Assembly: GCF_030695035.1 (NCBI RefSeq)
Contig: NZ_JAUYTT010000008.1
Location: forward strand, 186,001 to 250,000
DNA from: Frigidibacter sp.
Lineage (GTDB): Bacteria > Pseudomonadota > Alphaproteobacteria > Rhodobacterales > Rhodobacteraceae
Direction of reading: 5' to 3'
DNA: 64,000 nt
Shown: positions 45,693 through 55,059 of the stretch, piece by piece
How positions within the stretch are numbered: the stretch's first letter is position 1
How the letters are laid out: the number at the start of each line of letters is the position of its first letter
Position numbers and translations under genes: made by a program
Notes under the pieces: model-generated
The model's database searches: none
Told to the model about the DNA's origin: nothing
The model's input: only the letters and a program-made list of their open reading frames with translations

Positions 45693-47399
45693 TTACTTGA
45701 TGCGATACCAGTCAGCGGCATTCCACAGCTCGCTGTCCCAGGTGTTCAGCACCACGCCGCCAAGGGTGTTGGCATGGGCCGACAGACGGCCGCGGTCGAC
45801 CAGCGGGATGATGACCATGCTCTCCTTGGTCAGCATGTCGTTGAGCTTGCGGGCGATCTCGCCGCGTTTTTCCAGCTCACCGGTCTTGCCGAGTTCAGCG
45901 ACCAGCGCGTCATAGGCCGGGTCGCAGAAGCGGTTGATGTTCTCGCCCTGCCACTGCGTTTCCGGCTTGGGGGCCTTGTCGCAGGTATACATGGCGAGGT
46001 AGCTTTCCGGGTCGGTGCCGTCGAAGTTGTTCGCGTACATTTCGACATCGGCATAGAACTTCTGGAAGGTGTCGGGCGAGCCGGGATCGCCGCCGAAGAA
46101 GACCGAGCCATCGACGCTTTTCAGTTGCACCTCGACGCCGAGTTCTTCCCACCACTGCTTGATGATCGCCTGGAAGTCCTGGCGCACGGCATTGACCGAG
46201 GTCTGGTAGACGATCGAGAACTTCATCCCGTCCTTGTCGCGGATGCCGTCGCCATCGGTATCGGTCCAGCCGGCCTCATCGAGAAGGGCCTTGGCGCCTT
46301 CCATGTCTTGCGGGATGCAGCCGGTATTGTCGGTCGAGGCGAACATCGCCGGGGCCGGGACCAGGTTGCAGGTCGGGCGGCCGGCCTCGCCATAGCCGAT
46401 GTCGGACAGCAGCTGGCGATCAATGGCCTTGGACATCGCGGTGCGCACGCGGATATCCGAGAAGATCGGGTGCGGGTGCATTGCGGTCGAGCGCTCACCC
46501 TCGGGCAGATTGGGGGAGGGGTCGGTCATGTTGATCTCGATGCGCTCGACCAGCGTGCCGAAGGCATTGACCAGCGTGCCCTTGCCGCCCTTGAGCATCT
46601 CTTCCAGCACCTCGGGGGCGAGCTGGGTGTTCCAGGCATAGTCGAACTCGCCGGTTTCCAGAACCGAACGCGCCGCTGCCGCCGCATCGCCGCCGCCCTT
46701 GAAGGTCATGGTGGCGAAGGCGGGCTTGGCCGCATCGCGGTATTCGGGATTGGCAGAGAGGGTGATCACGTCATTGGGGCGGAACTCATCGACCTTGAAG
46801 CCGCCGGTGCCGATGGGCATGAAGTTCGCATCGGTGCATTCGGGCGCGCGGGCACCGAGGCAATCGGCGAATTGCGCCTTCTGGATGATCGGCGACTGCC
46901 CGCCCGAGAACGGGCCATAGGGGAAAGGCTTGGGCCCCACGAAGGTGACAACAACGGTCAGCGGATCGGGCGCGGTGACAGAGTCGACGCCCTCGAACTT
47001 GGCCAGCTGCGCGCAGCCGCCTTCGGGATGCATGCAATATTCGGCGGTAAAGACCACATCCTCGGCCGTGAAATCGGTGCCGTCAGACCATTTCAGGCCC
47101 GGCTTGATCTTGTAGGTGATGGTGGTCAGGTCTTCCGACACGCCGCCGTTCTCGACCGTCGGAACCTCTTCCACCAACCAGGGCAGCATCGCGCCGGTCT
47201 CGTCATAGCGGATCAAGGGTTCGATCACGAGGCTGGCCGCCTCGATATCCTTGGTGCCCGACGACAGGTAGGCGTTCAGGATCGAGGGCGCTTGCGAATA
47301 GATCACGTTGACATGACCATCCGCTCCGCGCTCCGCCATCGCGGCAGGTGCGAGGGCGAGTGTCGCGCCCGCGCCCAGTAGAAGCGTCATCAATTTCAT
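45693..47399 (-). CDS. ABC transporter substrate-binding protein (SBP_bac_5, peptide type)
   Basis: A 568-residue periplasmic protein with a signal peptide ending PAAMAE. The family-5 core includes LNAYLSSGTKDIEAASLV, LVEEVPTVENGG, the signature YKIKPGLKWSDGTDFTAEDV and the C-terminal lobe. Such proteins bind oligopeptides, dipeptides or opines. The ATP-binding and hydrolase genes are divergent at 47796. The substrate is probably what the downstream M20 enzymes hydrolyse. Confidence 0.93.
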   Translation of the reverse strand: MKLMTLLLGAGATLALAPAAMAERGADGHVNVIYSQAPSILNAYLSSGTKDIEAASLVIEPLIRYDETGAMLPWLVEEVPTVENGGVSEDLTTITYKIKPGLKWSDGTDFTAEDVVFTAEYCMHPEGGCAQLAKFEGVDSVTAPDPLTVVVTFVGPKPFPYGPFSGGQSPIIQKAQFADCLGARAPECTDANFMPIGTGGFKVDEFRPNDVITLSANPEYRDAAKPAFATMTFKGGGDAAAAARSVLETGEFDYAWNTQLAPEVLEEMLKGGKGTLVNAFGTLVERIEINMTDPSPNLPEGERSTAMHPHPIFSDIRVRTAMSKAIDRQLLSDIGYGEAGRPTCNLVPAPAMFASTDNTGCIPQDMEGAKALLDEAGWTDTDGDGIRDKDGMKFSIVYQTSVNAVRQDFQAIIKQWWEELGVEVQLKSVDGSVFFGGDPGSPDTFQKFYADVEMYANNFDGTDPESYLAMYTCDKAPKPETQWQGENINRFCDPAYDALVAELGKTGELEKRGEIARKLNDMLTKESMVIIPLVDRGRLSAHANTLGGVVLNTWDSELWNAADWYRIK

Positions 47400-47795
47400 A
47401 GGTCTCTCCTTGTTGGGATAGGCCCGCGCGTTTTCGCGTCGGGGGTCACGTCTTGGTCGGGATCAGGGTCGGGAAACGAACCGCCGCTCTGGTCATGGCG
47501 GCACGCCTTGCGCGTGTCTGGCACCTGTGACCGGGCGGCTGTTTATGTGGCACGGCTTTCTCGCCTGTCCTTGTTGTTGGCAGTCCTGACGGGCTGTCCC
47601 GACATCGTGCAATTTTCGATACAAGCCGCGGAAAAAGGCAAGGGGCTTGTATCGTGACCTCGCTTCCCCTCGCACAGGGCCCTCGCGCCGCGTCATCCCC
47701 TGCGCCTGTTTGACTTTTTGGTCAGCTTCTCGCTAGCGTGACAGGCAAGGCCGCGATGACGGCCAATTCCGGATCACCTGACAGGGGCCCACACA
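47400..47795. other. 396-base divergent control region of the importer/hydrolase unit
   Basis: No gene is seen. The region holds a perfect 9-base inverted repeat with a 20-base spacer (47617-47654) and a weak plus-strand promoter (TTGACT at 47710-47715, 18 bases, TAGCGT at 47734-47739). It must carry the promoters of both divergent operons. Confidence 0.6.
47617..47654. promoter_or_regulatory. Inverted repeat CGATACAAG-N20-CTTGTATCG
   Basis: CGATACAAG (47617-47625) and CTTGTATCG (47646-47654) are exact inverses. It lies centrally in the divergent gap and is the best operator candidate for coordinate control of the SBP-permease and ATPase-hydrolase operons. The cognate regulator is not in the window; half-sites with TTGTAT are typical of GntR-family proteins. 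Confidence 0.5.
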
Positions 47796-49667
47796 ATGCT
47801 CGATCTGACCGATTCTGAAGCGCCCGGCGATGCGCGCCCGCCGCTGGTGGCGATTCGCAACCTGCGGGTGGAGTTCGAGACCAATGACGGCACGGTGCTG
47901 GGGGTCGAGGATGTCAGCTTCGACATCGCCCCCGGCGAATGCGTCTGCGTGGTGGGCGAAAGCGGGTCGGGCAAGTCGGTGTCCTCGCTGTCGCTGATGC
48001 GGTTGGTGGAGTTCGGCGGGGGCGAGATTGCCGGCGGCAGCCTGATGTTCCAGCGCGAGAAGGGCGGGGCGGTTGACCTCGCCAATGCCGAGCCGGACCT
48101 GATGCGCCAGATCCGCGGCAATGAGATCGGGATGATCTTTCAGGAACCGATGACCTCGCTGAACCCGGTCTTCACCATCGGCCGGCAGCTGACCGAGGGA
48201 CTGCGCGTCCACAAGGGCATGAGCCGGGCCGAGGCCGAGGCGCGGGCGCTGGAACTGCTGCGCATGGTGCGGATGTCCGAGCCCGAGCGGCGGCTGAAGC
48301 AATATCCGCATGAGCTGTCGGGCGGGATGCGGCAGCGGGTGGTGATCGCCATGGCGATGGCCTGCGAGCCTCGGCTGCTGATCTGCGATGAGCCGACGAC
48401 TGCTTTGGACGTGACCATCCAGGCGGAAATCCTGGCGCTGATCGACCGGCTGAAGCGCGACAAGGGCACGGCGGTGATGTTCATCACCCATGACATGGCG
48501 GTGGTGGCGCAGATGGCCGACCGCGTGGTGGTGATGTACCGGGGCAAGAAGGTCGAGGAGGGGCTGGCGACCGAGATTTTCGAGGCGCCGCAGCACCCCT
48601 ATACCAAGGCGTTGCTGGCGGCGGTGCCGCGGCTTGGGGAGATGACCGGCAAGCTCGCGCCCGAACCCATGCGCCTGCTGGACCGGCAAAGCGGCGGCGA
48701 CATGACGCCGCTGAAGCATGATGCGGCGATGCGGGCGGATGGTTCGGACGCGCCGGTGCTGCTGGATGTGAAACACCTGACCACGCGCTTTCCGGTGCGC
48801 GGCGGCCTGCTGCGGCGGCTGGTCGCCAATGTCCACGCGGTCGAGGATGTCAGCTTCCAGATCCGGCAGGGCGAGACCCTCAGCCTTGTGGGCGAGTCGG
48901 GCTGCGGTAAATCCTCTTGCGGGCGGTCGATCCTGCGGCTGGTCGAGCCGACCTCGGGCTCGGTCTGGCTCGACGGGCAGGATGTGCTGGCGCTCGATGA
49001 CCGCGGGCTGCGCCGGGCGCGGCGCGAGATGCAGATGGTGTTCCAGGATCCCTATGCCAGCCTCAACCCGCAGATGCGCCTGTTCGAGCAGGTGGCGGAA
49101 CCGATCCGCAACTATGGCCTCGCCTCGGGGTCGGAACTGCAGGACCGGGTGGCGCAGCTCTTCGACCGGGTGGAGCTGCCGCGCAGCTTCCTGCGCCGTT
49201 TCCCGCATGAGCTGTCGGGCGGCCAGCGCCAGCGCATCGCCATTGCCCGGGCGCTGGCGCTGAACCCCAAGCTGATCATCGCCGACGAGGCGGTGAGCGC
49301 GCTGGACGTGTCGGTGCAGGCGCAGGTGCTGAACCTGATGATGGAGCTGCAGGCCGACCTTGGCCTCTCGTTCCTGTTCATCAGCCATGACATGGCGGTG
49401 GTGGAGCGGGTCAGCCACAATGTCGGCGTGATGTATCTGGGCCGCATCGTCGAGATGGGCCCGCGAGCTGCGGTGTTCGAGAACCCGAGCCACCCCTATA
49501 CCAAGGCGCTGCTGTCGGCGGTGCCGATCGCCGACCCCCGCCGCCGCGTGCTGCGCGGCGAGGTGCAATACCAACCGATCCCCTCGCCGATCTTCCCGGT
49601 GGATCACGCTCCCGCTGCCTCGGTCTATGACCAGGTCGAGCCGGGCCATTTTGTCCTGAAAGGCTGA
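47796..49667 (+). CDS. Fused double ATP-binding protein of peptide-type ABC importer (DppD-DppF)
   Basis: A 623-residue protein with two complete ABC ATPase modules in tandem. Module 1 has Walker A GESGSGKS, signature LSGGMRQR and Walker B LLICDEP. Module 2 has GESGCGKSS, LSGGQRQR and LIIADEA. Each ends with the oligopeptide-type C-terminal extension (PYTKALLAAVPRLG and PYTKALLSAVPIAD). This is the fused equivalent of DppD plus DppF and energises the two permeases on the opposite strand. Confidence 0.95.
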   Translation: MLDLTDSEAPGDARPPLVAIRNLRVEFETNDGTVLGVEDVSFDIAPGECVCVVGESGSGKSVSSLSLMRLVEFGGGEIAGGSLMFQREKGGAVDLANAEPDLMRQIRGNEIGMIFQEPMTSLNPVFTIGRQLTEGLRVHKGMSRAEAEARALELLRMVRMSEPERRLKQYPHELSGGMRQRVVIAMAMACEPRLLICDEPTTALDVTIQAEILALIDRLKRDKGTAVMFITHDMAVVAQMADRVVVMYRGKKVEEGLATEIFEAPQHPYTKALLAAVPRLGEMTGKLAPEPMRLLDRQSGGDMTPLKHDAAMRADGSDAPVLLDVKHLTTRFPVRGGLLRRLVANVHAVEDVSFQIRQGETLSLVGESGCGKSSCGRSILRLVEPTSGSVWLDGQDVLALDDRGLRRARREMQMVFQDPYASLNPQMRLFEQVAEPIRNYGLASGSELQDRVAQLFDRVELPRSFLRRFPHELSGGQRQRIAIARALALNPKLIIADEAVSALDVSVQAQVLNLMMELQADLGLSFLFISHDMAVVERVSHNVGVMYLGRIVEMGPRAAVFENPSHPYTKALLSAVPIADPRRRVLRGEVQYQPIPSPIFPVDHAPAASVYDQVEPGHFVLKG

Positions 49668-49670
49668 AGA

Positions 49671-50837
49671 ATGCCCCCCCTGAATATGTCGCCGCGAGAG
49701 ATTCTCGCAAAGCTGGTGTCGTTCCCGACGGTCAGCCGCGACAGCAACCTGCCGCTGATCGACTGGGTCGAAAGCTATCTGCAGAGCCATGGCGTCGAGA
49801 GCAAGCGGGTGCCGAACGAGGATGGCAGCAAGGCCAGCCTCTATGCGGTGATCGGGCCCAAGGTGCCGGGCGGGGTGGTGCTGTCGGGCCATACCGATGT
49901 GGTGCCGGTGGATGGGCAGGACTGGTCGAGCGATCCGTGGGTTCTGGAGGAACGCGGCGGGCGGCTTTACGGGCGCGGCGCGGTGGACATGAAGGGCTTT
50001 GACGCTTTGGCGCTGGCGGCGGTGCCGCTGGCGCTGAAGGCAGGGATCAAGCGGCCGCTGATGATCGCGCTGAGCTATGACGAGGAGCTTGGCTGCGAGG
50101 GCTGCCGCGGCATGGTCGAGGAGATGGCGGCAACCTTGCCCGCGCCCGAGGCGGTGATCGTCGGCGAGCCGTCGATGATGAAGGTGGTGACGGGGCACAA
50201 GGGCGGCACCGCGTTCAAGGTGCATCTGAAAGGCTTCGAGGTGCATTCCTCGATCATGCATACCGGCGTCAACGCGATCATGGAGGCGGCGAAGCTGATC
50301 TCCTGGGCGAATGAGAAGAACGCCGAGAACCGTGAGCGGGTGCCGGGGCCGGTGGGGGCCGCCTTCGTGCCGCCGTGGACGACGGTGCATGTCGGCACCA
50401 TCTCGGGCGGCACGGCGCATAACATCACCGCCGGGGACTGCCACATGGGCCTCGATTTCCGCGTGGTGCCCGGTGAGGATCTGGATGACTGGGTGGCGGC
50501 GGCGGAGGCGAAGGTGGCCGAGGTCCGGGCAGAGATGCAGGCGGTGCGGCCCGAAGCCGACATCGTGCTCGACCGCTACTTCACCGTGCCGCCGCTGGTC
50601 CCCGAACCCGGCGGCGCCGCCGAGGCGCTGATGCGGCGGCTGACGGGCGACAATGCCAGCCATGTCGTCAGCTACGGCACCGAGGCCGGGCATTTCCAGC
50701 GCAACGGCTGGTCGGCGGCGGTCTGCGGGCCGGGGGATATCGATCAGGCGCACAAGGCCGATGAGTATATCGAGGTCGCGCAATTCGAGGCCGGATGGGC
50801 CTTCATGCAGCGCGTGGTGGGGCAGCTTTCCGAATGA
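49671..50837 (+). CDS. argE: M20 deacetylase, ArgE-like
   Basis: A 388-residue M20 metallohydrolase of the acetylornithine deacetylase type. Metal ligands: SGHTDVVPVDGQDWSSDP (His, then Asp), GRGAVDMKGF, and the catalytic glutamate in YDEELGCEG. The dimerisation domain starts near VVTGHKGGTAFKVHL. It removes acetyl or other acyl groups from amino acids. Its start lies three bases after the ATPase stop. Here it may act on imported N-acyl amino acids rather than in arginine synthesis. Confidence 0.88.
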   Translation: MPPLNMSPREILAKLVSFPTVSRDSNLPLIDWVESYLQSHGVESKRVPNEDGSKASLYAVIGPKVPGGVVLSGHTDVVPVDGQDWSSDPWVLEERGGRLYGRGAVDMKGFDALALAAVPLALKAGIKRPLMIALSYDEELGCEGCRGMVEEMAATLPAPEAVIVGEPSMMKVVTGHKGGTAFKVHLKGFEVHSSIMHTGVNAIMEAAKLISWANEKNAENRERVPGPVGAAFVPPWTTVHVGTISGGTAHNITAGDCHMGLDFRVVPGEDLDDWVAAAEAKVAEVRAEMQAVRPEADIVLDRYFTVPPLVPEPGGAAEALMRRLTGDNASHVVSYGTEAGHFQRNGWSAAVCGPGDIDQAHKADEYIEVAQFEAGWAFMQRVVGQLSE

Positions 50838-52177
50838 TGCCCTTTCCGATCCGGGCGGACAGCCCCGTGACCCATGCCGCGACTTTGCCTGCGGCCTGCG
50901 ATGTGGCGGTGATCGGCGGCGGGGTCATCGGGGTGATGACCGCGCTGTTCCTCGCCCGCGCCGGGCAAAAGGTGGTGCTGCTCGACAAGGGCCGCATCGC
51001 CGGCGAGCAATCCAGCCGCAACTGGGGCTGGATCCGCCAGCAGGGCCGCGACCCGGCCGAGCTGCCGATGATGATCGAGGCGCGGCGGATCTGGCAGGAT
51101 CTGGCCGCCGAGGTCGGGCCGGGGCTTGGCTACCGGCAGGCCGGGGTGATGTATCTGGCAGGTTCCGAGGCGCAGGCCGCGAAGTATGAGGGCTGGCTGC
51201 CCCATGCGGCGGCGCATGGGATCGATACGCGGATGCTCAGCCGCGCGGAAATGCAGGCGATGGTGCCGAATGCGGCGGGCTGGACCGCTGCGCTGTGGAC
51301 GGCCTCGGACGGGCAGGCGGAGCCTTGGGCCGCGGTGCCGCTGCTGGCGAGGCTGGCGGCGGATGCGGGGGTGATGATCCGCGAGGCTTGCGCCGTGCGC
51401 GCGCTCGACATGGCCGCGGGCCGTGTCGCGGGCGTGGTCACCGAAGCCGGGCGCATCGCCTGTGGCCGGGTGGTTCTGGCGGGGGGCGCGTGGTCGGGCC
51501 TGTTTGCCCGGGCGCATGGGGTGCATCTGCCGCAACTCTCCGTCCGCTCCACGGTCGCGGCGACGCAGGTGCTGCCCGAGGTGTTCCCCGGCGCGGCCTC
51601 GGACAAAAGCTTCGCCTTCCGTCGCCGCGCCGATGGCCGATACACCCTCGCGCCCGGGTCCTTCCATGAGTTCTTCATCGGCCCCGACGCCTTCCGCCAC
51701 CTGCGCGCCTTCATCCCGCAGATCCGCGCCGATATCTCCGGCACCCGCTTCTTGCCGCTGGCCCCCAAGGGCTACCCCGATGCCTGGACCACGCCGCGCA
51801 AATGGGACGCCAGCCGCCCCGGCCCGTTCGAGGCGTTGCGGGTGCTGGACCCGGCCCCGAATGCCCGCATCGTGGAGCAGATCCGGGCCAAGTTCGCCGC
51901 TGCCTTCCCCAGCCTTGGCGCGGTCAGGATCGACTGTGCCTGGGCCGGGATGATTGATACCATGCCCGATGTGGTGCCGGTCATCGACCACGCCGCAGCC
52001 GTTCCCGGCCTGACCATCGCCACGGGGATGAGCGGGCATGGCTTCGGCATCGGCCCGGGCGTCGGCCGCGTCGTTGCCGATCTGGTGCAGGGCAAGGGGC
52101 CGGGCCATGATCTGAGCCGCTTCCGCCTGACACGCTTTGCCGATGGCTCGCCCATCACCATCGGCCCCTCTCTCTGA
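50834..52177 (+). CDS. FAD-dependent amino acid oxidase-type protein (DadA-like)
   Basis: A 447-residue flavoprotein with an N-terminal dinucleotide fold (VAVIGGGVIGVMTALFLARA, then VVLLDKG) and the DAO-family second half (CAWAGMIDTMPDVVPVID and GMSGHGFGIGPGVGR). SSRNWGWIRQQGRD follows the flavin fold, as in glycine or D-amino acid oxidase relatives. Such proteins oxidise secondary or primary amines. The ATGA overlap with argE means coupled translation; it would oxidise the amine released by the hydrolases. Confidence 0.9.
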   Translation: MMPFPIRADSPVTHAATLPAACDVAVIGGGVIGVMTALFLARAGQKVVLLDKGRIAGEQSSRNWGWIRQQGRDPAELPMMIEARRIWQDLAAEVGPGLGYRQAGVMYLAGSEAQAAKYEGWLPHAAAHGIDTRMLSRAEMQAMVPNAAGWTAALWTASDGQAEPWAAVPLLARLAADAGVMIREACAVRALDMAAGRVAGVVTEAGRIACGRVVLAGGAWSGLFARAHGVHLPQLSVRSTVAATQVLPEVFPGAASDKSFAFRRRADGRYTLAPGSFHEFFIGPDAFRHLRAFIPQIRADISGTRFLPLAPKGYPDAWTTPRKWDASRPGPFEALRVLDPAPNARIVEQIRAKFAAAFPSLGAVRIDCAWAGMIDTMPDVVPVIDHAAAVPGLTIATGMSGHGFGIGPGVGRVVADLVQGKGPGHDLSRFRLTRFADGSPITIGPSL

Positions 52178-52190
52178 AAGGACCACGCCC

Positions 52191-53357
52191 ATGCCCGTCA
52201 AGAACCGCTTCGCCGAACTGCTGCCGGAAATCACCGCCTGGCGCCGCGATTTCCATGAGCATCCCGAGCTGATGTTCGACGTGCAGCGCACCGCGGGAAA
52301 GGTGGCGGACCTGCTGCGCGAATTCGGTTGCGACGAGGTGGTGGAGGGGATCGGCCGCACCGGCGTCGTCGGCCTCATCAAGGGCCGCAGCGACAGTGCC
52401 GGGCGGGTGATTGGCCTCCGCGCCGACATGGACGCGCTGCCGATCAATGAGGCGACGGGGCTCGACTATGCCTCCAAGACCCCCGGCAAGATGCATGCCT
52501 GCGGCCATGACGGGCATACCGCGATGCTGCTGGGGGCGGCGAAGTATCTGGCCGAGACCCGCAACTTCGACGGCACCGTGGCGCTGATCTTCCAGCCCGC
52601 CGAAGAGGGCGGCGGCGGCGGGCGCGAGATGGTGCAAGACGGGATGCTGGATCGCTTCGGCATCCAGGAGGTCTACGGGATGCACAACATGCCCGGCATC
52701 CCGGTCGGCACCTTCGCCATCCGTGAGGGCGCGATCATGGCCGCCGCTGACCAGTTCGACATCGTGGTGACGGGCAAGGGCGGCCATGCCGCAAAACCGC
52801 ATGACTGCATCGACACGACGGTGGTTGCCGCGCATATCGTGGTGGCGCTGCAGACCATCGCCTCGCGCGGGGTGGATCCGCTGAAGCAGGTGGTGGTCTC
52901 GGTCTGCACGGTGGCGACGGACAGCACCGCCCATAACGTCATCCCGCAGCAGGTGGTGATGAAGGGCACGGTGCGCACGATGGATCCGAAAGTTCAGGAT
53001 TATGTGGAACGGCGGGTGTCGGAGATTGCCAGCGGCACTGCCACGGCGCTTGGGGCGAGCGCCGTGGTGACCTACCAGCGCGGATACCCGGTGACGGTGA
53101 ACGCTGTGGAGCCGACGGGCCATGCGGTGAAGGTGGCGCAGGAGGTCTCGGGACAGGTCGATCCCGACACCGCGCCGCTGATGGGGGCCGAGGATTTCAG
53201 CTTCATGCTCAACGAACGCCCGGGCGCCTATATCTTCCTTGGCAATGGCGATACGGCGATGGTGCATCACCCCGAATACAATTTCGATGATGATGCGATC
53301 CCGTTCGGGTCCAGCTGGTATGCTGGCATGGCCGAGGCGCGGATGCCGGCCGCCTGA
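52191..53357 (+). CDS. M20 aminoacylase/hippurate hydrolase-type amidohydrolase
   Basis: A 388-residue M20D enzyme (HipO/AbgB/aminoacylase type): FHEHPELMFDVQRTA at the start, the metal site HACGHDGHTAMLLGAA, FQPAEEGGGGGREM with the catalytic Glu, and GKGGHAAKPHD in the dimerisation domain. It cleaves N-acyl or N-aroyl amino acids, or indoleacetyl amino acids. It is a second hydrolase beside the ArgE-like one, so the operon may act on a doubly linked substrate or a range of conjugates. AAAGGA precedes the ATG. Confidence 0.92.
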   Translation: MPVKNRFAELLPEITAWRRDFHEHPELMFDVQRTAGKVADLLREFGCDEVVEGIGRTGVVGLIKGRSDSAGRVIGLRADMDALPINEATGLDYASKTPGKMHACGHDGHTAMLLGAAKYLAETRNFDGTVALIFQPAEEGGGGGREMVQDGMLDRFGIQEVYGMHNMPGIPVGTFAIREGAIMAAADQFDIVVTGKGGHAAKPHDCIDTTVVAAHIVVALQTIASRGVDPLKQVVVSVCTVATDSTAHNVIPQQVVMKGTVRTMDPKVQDYVERRVSEIASGTATALGASAVVTYQRGYPVTVNAVEPTGHAVKVAQEVSGQVDPDTAPLMGAEDFSFMLNERPGAYIFLGNGDTAMVHHPEYNFDDDAIPFGSSWYAGMAEARMPAA

Positions 53358-53360
53358 GCC

Positions 53361-53771
53361 TCAGGCCAGCGCCGCCGCGGTCAGCGGGCAGGGACTGCCG
53401 GCGTAGAACGCCTGAAGGATCTGCCCGAACGGAGCGGCGCTGTCCCCGGCCCGCGCGAACAGCGTCGCCGAGGAGCGCAGCTTCATCGCATCGACGGGGC
53501 CGAGGATGGTCTCGGCGGTGCGGTTCGGATGAAGAAGCATCGCTTCTGCGCAGGCGATCAGCCGCGGGCCGAGCACCGGGTCAGCCAGATAGGCCTGCGC
53601 CTCGGCCAGATCAGCGATGCCGTAGAACTTCGCGGTGCCGGAGCGGCCAAGGCTGGCGAGCTGCGGGAAGACGAACCACATCCAGTGGCTGCGCTTCTGC
53701 CCGGCCTGCAGTTCGGCCAGGGCGGTGGCGTAGGTATCTTCCTGCGCCGTGTGGAAGCGGTGAAGGCTCAC
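53361..53771 (-). CDS. DUF1810 family protein
   Basis: A 136-residue protein matching DUF1810: FHTAQEDTYATALAELQAGQKRSHWMWFVFPQL, then ARQYLADPVLG-type sequence (here AQAYLADPVLGPRLIACAEA), then DAMKLRSSATLFARAG. Members are small cytosolic proteins of unconfirmed role. It is convergent with the plus-strand hydrolase gene and ends three bases from its stop. Ten bases separate it from moaA on the same strand. Confidence 0.85.
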   Translation of the reverse strand: MSLHRFHTAQEDTYATALAELQAGQKRSHWMWFVFPQLASLGRSGTAKFYGIADLAEAQAYLADPVLGPRLIACAEAMLLHPNRTAETILGPVDAMKLRSSATLFARAGDSAAPFGQILQAFYAGSPCPLTAAALA

Positions 53772-53781
53772 CCGCCCATCC

Positions 53782-54783
53782 TCACCCGCCCGTATGGCTC
53801 ATGTGGCGGGTCATTTGCCCCGCGACGCGCTGGCGGGAATAGTCGAAATCATGGCCCTTGGGCTTGCGGGCGATGGCGGCGCGGATCGCCGCCTCCAGCA
53901 CCGCATCGTCGGGGCTGGCGCGCAAGGGCGCGCGCAGGTCGGCCATGTCTTCCTGGCCGAGGCACATGTACAGCTCCCCGGTGCAGGTCAGCCGCACCCG
54001 GTTGCAGCTTTCGCAGAAGTTGTGGGTCAGCGGCGTGATGAAGCCGATCTTCTGCCCGGTCTCCTTCAGCCGCACATAGCGCGCGGGCCCGCCGCTGCGT
54101 TCGGCCAGATCGACCAGCGTGAAGCGTTCGGCCAGCCGGGCGCGCAGGTCCTTCAGCGGCCAGTACTGGTCCAGCCGCAGCTCCTCGCCCATCTCGCCCA
54201 TCGGCATGACCTCGATGAAGGTCAGCTCATGCCCCTCGCCGCCGCACCAGTCGACAAGGCGGAACAGCTCCTCCTCGTTGAAGCCCTTCAGCGCCACGGC
54301 GTTGATCTTGACCTTGAGGCCCACGGCGGTCGCGGCGCGGATCCCCTCCAGCACCTGCGGCAGCCGGCCCCAGCGGGTGATGGCGGCGAACTTGTCGGCG
54401 TCGAGCGTGTCCAGCGAGACATTCACCCGCCGTACCCCCGCCGCCGCCAGATCGCCGGCGAAGCGCGCGAGCTGGCTGCCATTGGTGGTCAGCGTCAGCT
54501 CCTTGAGCGCGCCCGATTCCAGATGGCGGGACATCGCGCGGAAGAAGGTGAGGATGTCGCGCCGTACCAGCGGCTCGCCGCCGGTGATGCGCAGCTTCTC
54601 GACGCCAAGCCCGATGAAGGTGGAGCACATGCGGTCCAGTTCTTCCAGCGTCAGCAGGTCCTTCTTGGGCAGGAACTGCATATGCTCGGCCATGCAATAG
54701 GTGCAGCGGAAATCGCAGCGATCCGTCACCGACACGCGCAGGTAGCTGATGGGCCGGGCGAAGGGGTCGATGAGGTGTTCCAT
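53782..54783 (-). CDS. moaA: GTP 3',8-cyclase (molybdenum cofactor synthesis)
   Basis: A 333-residue radical-SAM enzyme that turns GTP into 3',8-cyclo-7,8-dihydro-GTP. The SAM cluster motif CDFRCTYC gives Cys23, Cys27 and Cys30. The C-terminal cluster is CESC, 13 residues, then Cys, and the chain ends in the catalytic Gly-Gly (SHTGG). [10 protein letters not shown] is the conserved SAM-binding GGEP motif. No other moa genes are adjacent. A 190-base repeat lies upstream of its start. Confidence 0.97.
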   Translation of the reverse strand: MEHLIDPFARPISYLRVSVTDRCDFRCTYCMAEHMQFLPKKDLLTLEELDRMCSTFIGLGVEKLRITGGEPLVRRDILTFFRAMSRHLESGALKELTLTTNGSQLARFAGDLAAAGVRRVNVSLDTLDADKFAAITRWGRLPQVLEGIRAATAVGLKVKINAVALKGFNEEELFRLVDWCGGEGHELTFIEVMPMGEMGEELRLDQYWPLKDLRARLAERFTLVDLAERSGGPARYVRLKETGQKIGFITPLTHNFCESCNRVRLTCTGELYMCLGQEDMADLRAPLRASPDDAVLEAAIRAAIARKPKGHDFDYSRQRVAGQMTRHMSHTGG

Positions 54784-54864
54784 CGGGGAAAGGTAGGCGG
54801 GGCGGGGCGGTTGGGCAAGGGCGCTGTGGGGGGGCGCAGGGATCCTTACGCAACGGTGGCCTTG

Positions 54865-55056
54865 CAGAATTTCGGCGGTATGACGAAATTCTGCTGTGCC
54901 CGCCCCCCCTTGGCGGGCACATACGTGCCCACCAGGGCGGACCCATCAGAATTGGCACCCTTCAGACCAAGCCCCACCCCCCCTTGCCCTGCAGCTTGCG
55001 CCTCCGGGCAACCGTCGCGGTCGGCTTGCCACTGGCAAGCCGCCTGATCGCGCCGG
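54865..55056 (+). repeat. 190-bp multi-hairpin repeat, copy A
   Basis: This matches 60965-61155 at about nine bases in ten, in the same orientation. It contains CAGAATTTCG/CGAAATTCTG (54865-54893), TGTGCCCGCC/GGCGGGCACA (54895-54921), TTGCCC/GGGCAA and GGCTTGCC-ACT-GGCAAGCC (55023-55041). Open frames inside occur in both copies but lack gene features. It fills the gap between moaA and the DNA-alkylation-repair gene, ending four bases before the latter's stop. It is a candidate non-autonomous mobile or REP-like element. Confidence 0.85.
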
Positions 55057-55059
55057 GGC

